Positions 49,216 to 60,314 of a stretch of DNA of 64,000 nucleotides are shown here, piece after piece. The notes below the pieces were generated by a model. That model searched no databases. It was not told the DNA's origin and saw only the letters and a program-made list of their open reading frames with translations. The DNA is from Pseudisothecium myosuroides (lineage: Eukaryota; Streptophyta; Bryopsida; Hypnales; Lembophyllaceae). The stretch is from positions 17,608,001 to 17,672,000 of the forward strand of contig OX637295.1 of the NCBI GenBank assembly GCA_951799445.1, read 5' to 3'. Positions within the stretch are counted from its first letter, which is position 1. Each line of letters opens with the position of its first letter. Position numbers and translations under genes: made by a program.

Positions 49216-49990
49216 AAATTGTTTTTTTTTTTTCCAAAAGATAGATGAATAATGTAAAAAAATTTGGCGCTTCTCTAAATTTTACGGAGTAAGGTAGAAG
49301 GTTCAAGAACAGTTCGGGCATTAAGAATGGCCCCTACAAATGGCTGTGAAATGGACATGAGTTGGTTCTGAAATGGACTACTATAGTCATTGAATGAACC
49401 AAGGAAAAAAGACTTATTAATTGCAAGAGCCAATCACTCTCTTTGCTTTCCCCATTTTTATTTAGAATTGCAAGTGAACCATTTATGAAAGACCTAGGGT
49501 CACAAATAGGGACCTATGACCCAACTTGTTTGAAAATTCATAAGTAATTCAAAAATGCTCGGAAAAATACGAAACGACTTGGGTTAGATTCCTCATCAAC
49601 TTCTCCATGTCTGAAAAATGAGCTAAAAATATTCCCATCCAAGGAAATACATGAAAAAGGCGGACCAGCCCTTAAATGGTCGGTTTATGAGCCTTCTACC
49701 TTACTCCGTAAGTGACAACCATCTGGGCACTTTTTGAAAAAGTTTAAAAATAAATAAATTTAAAAGCTGATCAAGACAGTACATGCTGCATATGTTGGAA
49801 AGTAATAAGTTGCAACAATGTCATTTGGATGCGGTCACAGGGCAGCACATTTAAATATTTAATGTGAGCCTTACAAAATGGCAAAACTGGAACCCTCCCT
49901 GCAATTGAGTTCTGTCAATGTTCACTGGTCAGGAATGTCTGAAAATTATTTCTGAAGGACTTGCTGAGTCCGTCAGTGTTACTTTTGTAT
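49216..49990. repeat. Repeat R7, copy 1
   Basis: Matches 52328-52762 in direct orientation, with landmarks aagatagatgaataatg, agtgac.accatc, atgttgga, ggatgcggtca.agggcagc and ttacaaaatggcaaaactgg. It is interrupted by the mariner-like element 49285-49708. Together with copy 2 it brackets the R1 array and R5 copy 2. Confidence 0.75.
49285..49708. mobile_element. Mariner-like element with TA duplication, 424 bp
   Basis: Inverted ends CGGAGTAAGGTAGAAGG and its complement, flanked by TA at 49283-49284 and 49709-49710. The paralogous R7 copy at about 52395-52410 has a single TA at 52403-52404 and no insert. No transposase frame is present. Confidence 0.85.
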
Positions 49991-50070
49991 GCTTGGGATA
50001 AAGAGAAATTATGTTATCTTGATTGGTGAAGAAATATTATTGTTTTCATTTGAAGCTTGGATTTTGGGCC

Positions 50071-50343
50071 GGACGCTAAATGAGTCCCACGAAGTGAAAC
50101 TGGCAGTGTGAAAACGCAGGAATTTTACCCCAGGGAAAAACGCAGGAATTTTTTATTTTGCAAACAAATTTTTTTTTGCAAATTTTGAATTCATATTTGC
50201 GATCAGAGACCCCAAATTAGCTACAAGAAGTCTAGAACATACCCTAGACACAGCTCAATATAGGGGCAAGATTTTACTTTTACCCCCCAGGAACTTGCGT
50301 TTTTACCCTGCTGGTCTCACTTCGTGGGACTCATTTAGCGTCC
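50071..50343. mobile_element. MITE with 27-bp perfect TIRs (Mutator-like)
   Basis: The left end GGACGCTAAATGAGTCCCAC.. and the complement of the right end match over 27 bp. Flanking it are TGGATTTTGGG (left) and TGGATTTGGGG (right), a 9-11-bp direct repeat with one mismatch, which is the size range of Mutator-type duplications. The related site at about 37290-37300 carries one copy of ttggatttt and no insert. Non-coding. Confidence 0.75.
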
Positions 50344-50375
50344 TGTGGATTTGGGGGATTTCAAATTGACCAGTG

Positions 50376-51390
50376 TCAATGCCTAGAGTGTGTTGTTGCC
50401 ACGGCCAAAATAAAAGTAATACGGAGTAGTATAAATTCCAAATTTTCAAATACATCAAAACCTCGAATTTCAGTATCTTTTCTTCCATGATTTGGAACCA
50501 AGAATGCGACTGAAATAGAGCCCGTCCACCCCTCCTTGCGAAGGGCTTTCCAAGGGTACCAAGAACGCGACCGAAGGGCACACAGTTTAGAAGATCTCAT
50601 TGTAACAAACAAAACAAAACAAATAGCCTTACTTAAGGTATAGACTAGTGTGCCCGGTGCCATTGCCACAGTCAAAATCAAAGTAAATGTAATTTTCTAA
50701 TTTATAAAATCTTCAAAATTCAATAACTTTCCCACCTTAGGTCCAAATGCCATGAAACAAAGCCCATGCACACCTCCTCGCCGAGGGCTTTCCGACAATT
50801 GGAGGATCCACAGTCCAGAAGATCTCACCCTAACAAACAAACAAACAGTCTAATTTAAGGTATGTAAATGTAAAGGTGCCCTGTGCCTTGTGTTTTTGCT
50901 ACAAGAAAAATAAAAGTAAAAATATTTTTCTATATCTATAATTTAAGATCCAAAAATAATTCAAAAATTCATAACTTTCACACCATGAGTTCAAACACTA
51001 CAAAACAAAACCCATGCACCCTTCCTCGCCAAGCTCTTTTCGACAATAACTACCAAGAATGCAACCAGGGTACATATGGTCCAAGAGATCTTATTGTTCC
51101 ATTTTGGACAGTAATGATTATGTGACAAACAAATCAAACAAAACAAACAACCTTGTGCTGTTGCCACAATCAAAATAAAAATAAAAGTAATTTTTTGATT
51201 TTGAAATTAAAAAAATTCAAGATTCAATAACTTTCCCACCTTTGGGTCCAAAACGCTACGAAAAGTAGCCCGTGCACCTCTCCTTGCCAAGGGCTTTCCG
51301 ATGGTACCAAGAACATGATCAGAGGACGCATGGTCCCAGAGATCTCATCATAACAAACAAAACAAACAAACAACCTAATTTAAGGTCATG
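50376..51390. repeat. R1 tandem array, four units
   Basis: Units of about 220-280 bp at roughly 50376-50645, 50646-50870, 50871-51150 and 51151-51390. Each ends in the aacaaac..-acttaaggt motif and contains the gctttccgacggtacc-type block. The unit-to-unit identity is modest. The minus-strand frames across them are not convincing genes. Confidence 0.75.
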
Positions 51391-51392
51391 GA

Positions 51393-52327
51393 TATTAGAT
51401 ATAAGTAAGGTGTATGTTATACAGTTGGAAATGGAAGTTGCTAGGATGTTCACTTAGGCTTAGAAGGTGTAGGTTAGGACAATTTTATTTTGTACCTATC
51501 ACATTGTTTTCTTGTTTTTTCTTTCATCAAAAATATATTTCACTCTAACTCCAGGTAGATTCTTTAAGCTAACTCCAAGACTACTGGAGTTCTTTTCGCT
51601 TCTTGGAGTAGGATTTCAACAACAATAGGTTCTTCCCACTAGCTCAAGGAAATGATTGGACTTTTGTATTTTTGAAAGAATCTTTGACAATCGTATTCTT
51701 CACATTAATTTAAGAAAACGACTGGGAGTTTTGTTCCAGTATAAAATTTCTTGACAATTGCACTCATTCACACCAGCCTCAATTGGATGTCTTCACCTTT
51801 CCACAAACATCACATTTCAATTATTAGGTGTTACCAAAGGTTGCCACACAACTATCATATGATTGCCAAACAACTCCTACATGATTTTTCAAAAGACTCC
51901 AATCCTTCTAGCAGATTGTTAGAGCCAATCAAATTAAGTTCTTTTTCTTTTTCATTTTTTTTATATAGGATCTGGATTTTTTTAATCCCTTAGCGCCCAG
52001 AGCGTGTTTAGTAAAATCCAGACCCTTGTGAACTTAATTTAATCAAACTATCACCTAACACAAGATCCACATAAATTGACCTTACCGATTGGTAGTGGAG
52101 ACAAGCCCGGAGCTCACGAGAAAGGGACATGTCCTTTGACCGTACCATTGAAAGGATTATAGTAGTCAAACAAGAGAATCTCAAAGGTTGGAGAGACATG
52201 ATCCTGTCGCTGGGGTGCTCAGGGGTTAAACACTCTTCACTTCATTCAAGAACACGACTTAATTCTTATCTTCTTTGAACAAACAACCACATGATTACAT
52301 AATTACCACATGACTATTTTATAATTT
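51393..52327. repeat. Repeat R5, copy 2
   Basis: Matches 37312-38060 and 61536-63760. It is interrupted by the 240-bp TTAA element at 51986-52225. It retains an uninserted version of the Mutator-like target at about 51797-51830. Confidence 0.8.
51986..52225. mobile_element. TTAA-flanked MITE, 240 bp (element m)
   Basis: TTAA at 51982-51985 and 52226-52229. Ends TCCCTTAGCGCCCAGAGCG and (complement of right) CCCCTGAGCACCCCAGCG. Two other R5 copies have one TTAA and no insert at the same place: 37923-37926 and 63652-63655. Internal open frame not credible. Confidence 0.88.
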
Positions 52328-52762
52328 TTAAATACTTGAAAATTGGATTTTCTCCCCAAAGATAGATGAATAATGTTAAAATTTTAACGCTTCACCAAAT
52401 TATAAGTGACGACCACCTTCGCACTTTTTTATAAAGTAAATAAAAAGTAAAAAAAGAAAAGGCCGATCACTTGCCAGTACACTTACTGCTGGATATGTTG
52501 GAAATAAAATAAGTTCCACCAATATCATTGGATGCGGTCATAGGGCAGCACATTTAATATGGACCTTACAAAATGGCAAAACTGGAACGCTTCCTGACAT
52601 TTAGTTCTGCCAATTCTCACTGGAATGTCTGAAAATAATGTCTGAAAATTATTTCTGAAGAAATAATTTCTAAATATGCAGAGGGTTTCCCATTTGTTCA
52701 AAAAATATTAATAACAATAATAATTTTTGAATGACTTGCCGAGTGTTATACTTGAATAAGTT
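52328..52762. repeat. Repeat R7, copy 2
   Basis: Direct-orientation partner of 49216-49990. It lacks the mariner-like insert but carries a 71-bp insertion at 52661-52731. Confidence 0.75.
52661..52731. mobile_element. Micro-insertion derived from the 3' end of a LINE
   Basis: Relative to R7 copy 1 (ttatttctgaag|gacttgctgag) this copy carries about 71 extra bases. Their core, tgcagagggtttcccatttg followed by ttcaaaa, matches the 3' end of the 44-kb LINE (tgcagtgggtctcccatttg). The insert is bounded by attatttctgaag and a diverged ataatttttgaat, consistent with a target-site duplication. Confidence 0.65.
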
Positions 52763-52874
52763 CTTGTGGCAGTCCCGCCGTCTTGGACAGCAAAGAAATG
52801 CGTCCCATTATGAAGACAAAAGCCTATGACAAAGTAAGAAAACTACACCTAAAATCATCCAAATAAGCATTTAA

Positions 52875-53810
52875 CCCCTAAAGGCCCAAGGCCATTTTTC
52901 TGCCAAAAAACACTCAAAACTGCCATTTCTATAGCAAGGAGTAAAAATGTTTGAAAAATGTTTTTTTTTGCACATCTAACCATAGGATCTTACACCTAAC
53001 TAGTATGAGAATGTGTGGAAAAAATTTCAGAATTTTTGACCGCTCAGATTGCAAGATATCTGCGTTTAAAGTGGAAAAAAAAAGTATTTCAGCACATTGC
53101 GGGACTAGATTTTTTGACTTTGAACATTTTTAACTTAAAACTTTTGCACTACAGAGTTTGGAGCTTCAGATGTTTATAGTGGAGAATTGAGTTGAGAGTC
53201 TAGGAAAAAAATATATATTCAAAAAAACTTAATTATCATTCCTAAAAAAATTATTCACTAGAAGTAGGTATGAGATAGAAGGAAAATCTAAAATATTAAT
53301 ATATTTTAGATGGAATTAAAATACACTAATCCCAATGGTGAGATTGTTCTAGCAAGTAAACTAAACTATGAGAATTTATTTTTTTTGAAAAATTGTAAAA
53401 ATAGCATTTAGAAATGATTCCTACAAGTTATTTTTTTCAAGAAGATGCTCTAACTGCCCGAAAAACAAGAATGTCCATAACTTTCTCATAACAAACCCAA
53501 ATGAAATGAATCAAAGCTTTTTAGATAGACAAAAATATAATCTATGAGAAAAAAAATGTTAAAAAAAAAAAATCAAATTCTTGCCAAATTTTTTTTGCTG
53601 CCCAGACTGCCCAGTTACGAAAAAAAGTAACATATTTGGCCATAACTTTTGACTCCTATTTCCAAATGGCCTGAAATTTAGTGTATATGAAAGATATTCC
53701 TCGCGCCCACCTTCTATTAAAATTTCAGCTTAAAATATTAAAATCTCTGGTCACACGTACCTGCCCAAAATTTCTATACAACCAAAAAATGCATGCCGGT
53801 CCTTTAGGGG
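52875..53810. mobile_element. TTAA-family element g, 936 bp
   Basis: TTAA at 52871-52874 and 53811-53814. Ends CCCCTAAAGGCCCAAGG and complement of CCCCTAAAGGACC. Reverse orientation relative to f. It shares its right TTAA with element h. Confidence 0.9.
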
Positions 53811-53814
53811 TTAA

Positions 53815-54701
53815 CCCCTAAAGAACCGAGGCTTTTTTTCCATCAAACAACACTTGAAACTGCCATTTCTATTGCGAAGAGGAAAAAGATTTAAAAATTG
53901 TTTTTTTTTGCATATCTAACCGTAGGATCTTATACTAGACTAAAATAAGTATATATGGAAGAAATTTCAGAAACTTTGACCGTGTGGATTGCAAAATATT
54001 TGCATCCAAAGTGAAGAAAACAAGTTTTTTTACACCTTCTATGACTAGATTTTTTGGCTTTGAATCTTTTTAACTTTTTATGTTACATATTTGAGTTGAG
54101 AATATAGGGAAAAAAATTCAGGAAAAAAAAACTTAATTTTCACTCATTAAAAAATTGTTAAGTAGAAGTAAGTTCAAGAATGAAGGAAAGACAAAACCAT
54201 TAATAACTTTAAGATGGAGTTGAAACACAATAATCCCAACGGTGAAATTGTTCTAGCAAGAAAATTTAACCATGTCCAACAATTGTTTTTGGAAAATTGT
54301 AAAAATTGCATTAAAAAATGAATCCTATAGGTTATTTTTTCAAGAAGATGCTTAGATTGCCCGAAAAACTAAGATTGTCTATAATTTTTTCATCACAAGT
54401 CCAAATTAAATGAATCAAAGCTTCACGTGTAGACAAAAATATAATATTTTAGAAAAAAAAAAATTTAAAATTATTATGACTTTTTGTGATTTTTTTGGGC
54501 TGCCTGCCAATCTCCGTTTTTGGCTTATTGTGCCATAACTTCTACTCTCGGGCAACAATTTAAATAAAAATTATATATCCACGAAGCTCTTGCAAAACTA
54601 CACAACCTCAAAAATCCCAAATTTTTTTACTACAAATTGAGACAATAGGAACCTACCCGGACCCAAATTGTCCCCCGAGAGGACAAATGATCCTTTAGAG
54701 G
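53815..54701. mobile_element. TTAA-family element h, 887 bp
   Basis: Begins at the same TTAA (53811-53814) that ends element g, and ends before TTAA at 54702-54705. Left end CCCCTAAAGAACC; right end the complement of CCTCTAAAGGATC. A tcccccgagaggac palindrome lies near the right end, as in b, f and l. Confidence 0.88.
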
Positions 54702-54705
54702 TTAA

Positions 54706-54882
54706 CCTGCAGCGACGATAAGTGTAACATCACTACCGACACTAAGTGACCGATGGATGACAGGAAATCCTTCTATATAAGATATGTGCGACAAAAGTGA
54801 AGATGTTCATCTTTAGAAGTTTGCGTGAAAAGGGGAGGTCTTGTACAGTAGTTTGACCTCCAATGAGTGCTTTTGGAGTTTT
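54706..54882. repeat. Repeat R3, copy b (left part)
   Basis: Lies between the TTAA that ends h and the TTAA where element i starts. Shares ccttctatataag, gaagatgttcatctt, gtgaaaaggggaggtc and tttgacctccaatgag with the other R3 copies. Its continuation (gcaaatgattcacatgg) is found beyond element i at 55815. Confidence 0.75.
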
Positions 54883-54886
54883 TTAA

Positions 54887-55810
54887 ACCCTAAAGTTCCT
54901 TGACTATATTCTCACCAAAAATGCTCCAAAACTGCCATTTCTAGTACAAGTACCAAATTTTTGAAAAATATAATTTTTGGACACATGTAATTGTAGGATC
55001 TTGTAGTACTTTGGTTTGAGAATATGTGGAAAAAATTTCAAAAATTTCCACCATGTAGATTGCAAGATATTAGCATTTGAAGTGGCAAAAGTCCTTTTTT
55101 TGGCCTTGTGAAAAATTGGGCAGCTGCACTTCACAGGTCAAATTATTATGAAAAAAAATTCCAAAATGGTTGTGCTTTTTTGGATTCATTCTTCAAGACA
55201 AGTTGAATACATGCTTGAAAATTTTCAGATCATTTGGAATTGTACAACATATAGGAAAAAAATAGCAAGTAGAAAGAAGTGGAGAATGGTTCAAAACACT
55301 AAATGGTTAAGAAGTTAATTATGGAATTGAAAATGCCAATTCCAATGGTTGCAATGTTGTAATAAACAATCTACATCCTAAAATTTTATTTTTTTTGAAA
55401 AATATTGAAAATTGAGTGAAATAAACGGCTTCAAAGTTTATTTTAGAGTAGACAATCCATAACTGCCTACAAACTAAAAATCCTCTTAACGTTTGACTCA
55501 TTGATCAAAATGGAATGATTCAAAGCTTTTCACACATATATAAATCTAATAAAACAATTTCAAATTTTTATTATTGAAAAAAGTGATTTTTTCTAATCTG
55601 CCCGGACTGCCTGAGTTGAGAAACAAACAACATATTAGGTCATAACTTTTGACTCGTATTTCCAAATGTCATGAAATTTGGTGCATATAAAAGATATTCC
55701 TCGTCCCCACCTTCTTCAAAATTTTCAGCTCAAAATATGCAAATCTCCAGTCACACGTACCTGCCCAAAATTTCTATGTTGACAAAAAAGGTATGTTGGT
55801 CCTTTAGGGG
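54887..55810. mobile_element. TTAA-family element i, 924 bp, inserted in R3
   Basis: TTAA at 54883-54886 and 55811-55814. Left end ACCCTAAAGTTCC, right end complement of CCCCTAAAGGACC. R3 copies at 56138-56141 and 30574-30577 have the same flanks joined at a single TTAA. The interior matches a and d in reverse orientation. Confidence 0.9.
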
Positions 55811-55984
55811 TTAAGCAAATGATTCACATGGTATGCCAAAGGATGATTACCACGATGACCAACCCCTCCTTTTGGGATTGCACATGTTTTTTTTATTATT
55901 AACAACTTTTGTTTGAAAATTCATCATTAAATTTTTCTTCTAAGTTGAATTTTCAAATAAACCTTCATGACTTTAATCCTTTAA

Positions 55985-56200
55985 CCTTGTAACAATACGA
56001 CAGCTTAAAAGTGTTGGATGTATGATAAAGAATCCTTCTATGTAAGATAGAAGTGCAGATGTTCATCCTTGGAATTTTGTGTGAAAAGGGGAGGTTTTGC
56101 ATAGTAATTTGACCTCCAATGAGCGCTTTCGTTTTTTTTAAGCAAATGATTCACACGGTATTCAAGAAGATGATTTATGTGGTAACTAGCTTTACATTCT
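55985..56200. repeat. Repeat R3, copy c
   Basis: Starts after TTAA at 55981-55984 (then ccttgtaac) and keeps the uninterrupted ttttttaagcaaatgattca junction at about 56134-56153. Confidence 0.75.
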
Positions 56201-56448
56201 AGGGTTAATGTTGCATCGGAAAAATATTTGGCCAATGAACAACTTGAGAGTGCTTGCAAGATGGAAAAACACAATTTCCATCCAATTAATTTTGAAAGAA
56301 GTGTTTGAACACATTTTTTAAGAATGGTGTTGAATATTACCACATTGTGGCCTTTTTTACATTTCTACATACAAAGATGCTTAATCCACAGATCACGATG
56401 TAGTGCATTTTGACATCTTGTAAATCCTAGCTCTCGATGTGAATTTAA

Positions 56449-57108
56449 CTTCTAAAGTCCCAAAATTCCATTTTCTATCCAAAATTGACACTTTTTTGCA
56501 TTCATCCAAAGTAACAAAAGATATATATTATTAGAATCTAATCATGGGATCTTGTATTTAACTTCTCTCTAATCTTGTGGTAAATTTTCACGAAGTTTTA
56601 CCATATAGATTGGAAGACATTAGCAATCAAAGTTGGAATTTTCGACTTCAGAATGGTTTTGACCGCCATTTGTTGAAAAAACTTGCACTATGGAATTTGA
56701 ATTAAAATTAATTTATGTTAAAGAATTGAATTGAAAGTTTAGAAAAAACATTTAAAAAAATATACACTTGATTTTATTCTTTAAAAAACTATTAAGTAGA
56801 ATTGGGTCCAAGATTGAATCAAAGCTTCACATATATAAAAAATTATTATATTTTAGGAAAAAAAAATTGAAATTTTGATTTTGACTTTTTGTGATTTTTT
56901 TTGTGCTACTCACAGAATTCAATTTTAGGCTTATTGTAGTATAACTTTTGCTCTTAGGCACCAATTGCAATAAGAAATTTATTGCCACAAAGCTAATCAA
57001 TTTTTCTATCTTGTGAAATTTTTCCAAAAAACTTCACCAAACACTGAGCTCATAGGAACTTGCCTAAAATCCATTTTGTCCACTAAGGGGACTACAAGAC
57101 TTTAGGAG
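56449..57108. mobile_element. TTAA-family element j, 660 bp, internally deleted
   Basis: TTAA at 56445-56448 and 57109-57112. Ends CTTCTAAAGTCCC and complement of CTCCTAAAGTC. Collinear with b and l, but the middle part is missing after about 56820. More diverged than most members. Confidence 0.75.
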
Positions 57109-57535
57109 TTAAGCCATGAAAATAATCTATTTTGAATTTGAGCTAGTCCAAGTAATGAAATGAAGTCAACGACGTGTAGTTTATACACCAACTTGAAATT
57201 CTGAAAAAGATATAAAATTAAATATTTTATTGCAATTTAAAATTGGGTCTCATACCATAGTATGCTCAAAGAAATTTGCAAGTAATGCAAAACAAAATTA
57301 CAACTTTGAAACATATTATTTTCTTCAAAAAGTGGCTAAATTCCAAATACAAATCAAACTCCAATAAAGATGACACTACTAAAAATCCTGATGCTATTTT
57401 ATCACATTGTATCACGTTGTATTTAAAATTAAAACTTTAGATATGATTCCAATAAATATTGAAGTGGTCACTACTAGCTTAAAAAAGCATTTAAATAGAA
57501 GTTCAACTCTTTTAAATTTCAAACATGTTTTTATA

Positions 57536-57970
57536 TTATTCGCTACTACTGTCCAAATCAATTGGATTTTCTTTACAATTTCCTTGCAATTCATCTAAAT
57601 TTTCCCAGAAATTGCACTGATAATCCATATTCACAATTATAAATTTTTTACATGTGGAATCATGGAAGCTAGGAGAAATACTCCGACTTCGGCTTGAAGG
57701 AGAGTAATTAGGGGTATAATAATCTGAAGTTAAACTTGAGAAATATGTAAATTGATTTGCATTTGTTGTTATATTCATTTTTCTCCTTAAAATGCGATCT
57801 TGATTTTGATTCCTTAGAGAAGTACAACTTTGATTTTTGTATTTATTCTTTTTATTCTTAGAGGATTCTTCATTTGTCATGCTTGAATATTCATGTGAAC
57901 TTGATGAACCTACGCTCTCTTGGTTTTCTTCAATTGAATCCCTTGAAGAAAACTTGGTTGATTTTGTCAT
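57536..57970 (-). CDS. Possible small Ser/Asn-rich protein, doubtful
   Basis: Open frame of about 144 codons from the ATG at 57970 (MTKSTKFSSRDSIEENQES) to a stop at 57536; the frame extends further upstream only to a TTG. The product would be hydrophilic, Ser-, Asn- and Lys-rich with an SPSSRSRSISPSFHDS stretch and an acidic end. I do not recognise it. The surroundings are transposon-rich and intron or expression signals are not evident. It could be a lineage-specific gene, an exon of a larger one, or part of a decayed element. Confidence 0.3.
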   Translation of the reverse strand: MTKSTKFSSRDSIEENQESVGSSSSHEYSSMTNEESSKNKKNKYKNQSCTSLRNQNQDRILRRKMNITTNANQFTYFSSLTSDYYTPNYSPSSRSRSISPSFHDSTCKKFIIVNMDYQCNFWENLDELQGNCKENPIDLDSSSE

Positions 57971-58325
57971 TTTTGGTTTTACAAGTCTAAATTTTAAATT
58001 GTCAGTAATTTGACACTTTGAACTAAATGACAAATGAAAAATATTTAGAAATGAACTAACTTAAATATGCATAAATTGTAATTCAAATAATAATTATAAT
58101 GCAATATGCATCTAGAGAGAAAGAGTCTATTCATAGAAATAATTAAATTGCTATATAGATTTAATAAAGAGGAATGAATAAATATAATGATTGATGAGAT
58201 GTGCAATTGTATTTATATATGAATTATTTAAAGTAAAATAAACAATATTTTGGTTTTAAATTTAAGTGCAAATTTTTTGATCAAATTGAATTTAAAATTA
58301 AGTGAATTTGAAAGTAAAAGAACTA

Positions 58326-59032
58326 CTCCTTCTGTTTCAAAATAAATTGTTGATTTATTAAATTTGCTTGCCTCAAATTAAATTTGATGTTTCAATGGTT
58401 CATGGAAATGAAACGTTGGGTGGATTTGCTTGATGGTTTCAACTAGGGAATGTAGAGTGACCAACAATTCGAAGTTGAATCTTCATCCGGAGTTGATCAA
58501 ATTTGAATTACAATAACTAATTGTAGTTTAAACTCAAGACCCTATCAAAGAACATTGACAGAAGCTAATCGAAGTTGAATCAGAGGCTCTAATTGTAGTT
58601 TAAGCACAAGAATTCATCAAAGAATGTTGACAAAATGCTCATTGAAGTTGAATCACAAACTCCAGTGGCAATTGAATCACATGAGTTGATCAAAGAACAA
58701 TAACATGAGCTTATTGAAGTTCATTGAAAGAAACTCATCGAAGTTGCATCGCGGGAGCTGATCAAAGTTGAATCACAAGAGGTGATGAAAGTTGAGTACC
58801 CAAGAGCTAATTGAAGTTCTTTGCATCATAGTTGGTAGCAAAATGATCAAAATTCATTGCATTGGAGTTGTTAAAAGAATAGGAAAAAATTGGCAATTTT
58901 GCAACCTATTTTCAAATGGTTTGCTTAACTTTTGACTTCAAAACTTTCACGCCGTTGGGGTTGATTAGAATCTTCAATAACTAGGCATTCCCATCCAAAT
59001 AGGAACACGGATTTATTTTGAGATAGAAGGAG
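58326..59032. mobile_element. Stowaway/mariner-like element, 707 bp
   Basis: Inverted ends CTCCTTCTGTTTCAAAATAA and complement of CTCCTTCTATCTCAAAATAA, flanked by TA at 58324-58325 and 59033-59034. The ends closely resemble plant Stowaway termini (CTCCCTCCGT type). The body is a degenerate tandem repeat around gaagttgaatcac and gatcaaagaa (about 58470-58870). No transposase. Confidence 0.8.
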
Positions 59033-59034
59033 TA

Positions 59035-59653
59035 TCAAAGTAAAAAGCTATAACTTTATGATTTATTGTTGTATATATATTAAAAGCAATCTAATGTATA
59101 TCAATGGATATATGACTATTAAAATAACAATTTGTACAAATGAGATGTTTCCAACATTATTTATCAAGATAATGAAAATTAATTTAGATAGATCTTAAAA
59201 CACTCACTTCCAATATTTAAAAATTATTCATAATTGACCAAAGTCTACAATACATTCTATTTTTAAAATTTTGAATATGCTTTTTTTTTGTCTTTGATCA
59301 CTAAATATTTTTATACAAGATTGGTGCCTTGTATCTTAATTTCCACTAGTTTGCCTTATAACATTGCCACAATTTTATCATCGTAATTCATATTTTGTCT
59401 ATCTATTGTAGCGCGTGGAAAGTTTTTAATCTTCCCTGCAAAATCCCCTTTGTTTTTGGGCATGCCAAATCCTTTATGTTGTAGCCCATAAGAAATACCT
59501 TTTTCCTCGTGTCACGTATTAATATTTCATTGGTTGACTATATGCATAAGTAGTGCTTACCAAACAAACAAAAACAAAAAGGCAAGATTGAAAAAGTTTT
59601 AAGAGAACCTTCATTCCTCATTTCTCTTATTATATTTTTGTATTAATGTGGTT
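59035..59653. other. AT-rich intergenic DNA, nothing recognised
   Basis: No gene or paired repeat found. Confidence 0.45.
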
Positions 59654-59657
59654 TTAA

Positions 59658-60195
59658 CCCTTAAAAGCCGAAGGGGTTTGAACAAAACACAAATGTGTTA
59701 TAAAATATAAGTTTTATAACTTTTTTGAAGTTTGCATCAAAGAAGGTAATGTGAAGCACAAAAAGTAGAAAGTATCCGTATAGTCAAAATTATAAAATTA
59801 TTTTTAGATTTTCTTCAAATGAATCTTAAAGCTATAACTTAAAAAATTCACTAAAAATACAACTTTTATCTTTAGCATTCAATTTTTTTTGATTGGTCAA
59901 AATTGTGGTTTCTATTGATTTGTGAAAAAATGCATAAGATCTAATAATGAGAACATCAACACTTTCTCCAAATAGTAAATTTTTTAACACTAGGCAAATT
60001 CTAAATACTTTGTGCTATTTCCTTTATAATTTTTATTTGACTGTAGTGATCTTAGTTTTGAATATAAAAATTGAAGGACAACCCAATTTAGTTTACACAA
60101 AAAGAAAAAAAGGTTGAAAAACAGTTTTTTTCTACCCAATAATGCTGTCCAAAGTCAAGCAGCAACCAAGAAATGGTCACTTGGGCGCTTAGGGG
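59658..60195. mobile_element. TTAA-flanked element k, 538 bp
   Basis: TTAA at 59654-59657 and 60196-60199. Ends CCCTTAAAAGCCGAAGG and complement of CCCCTAAGCGCCCAAG. The termini resemble element m more than the 0.9-kb type, and the interior is distinct. Confidence 0.75.
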
Positions 60196-60314
60196 TTAAG
60201 TGAATATTAGTCAACTTGTGCTCATAATGTCACATATAAATATTTTATTGGTTGATTGTATTTATATGCCAAACTTTTTATATAAAAGATAAGAAGGAAT
60301 TGAAGAATTTTTAA

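Noticed and set aside
50303..51173. Minus-strand frames of 60-101 codons in the R1 array
   Set aside because: They recur with the repeat units, do not start consistently and are interrupted differently in each unit.
54904..55134. Open frames inside TTAA elements as possible transposase remnants
   Set aside because: They are short, differ between copies and show no DDE-like or zinc-finger motif.
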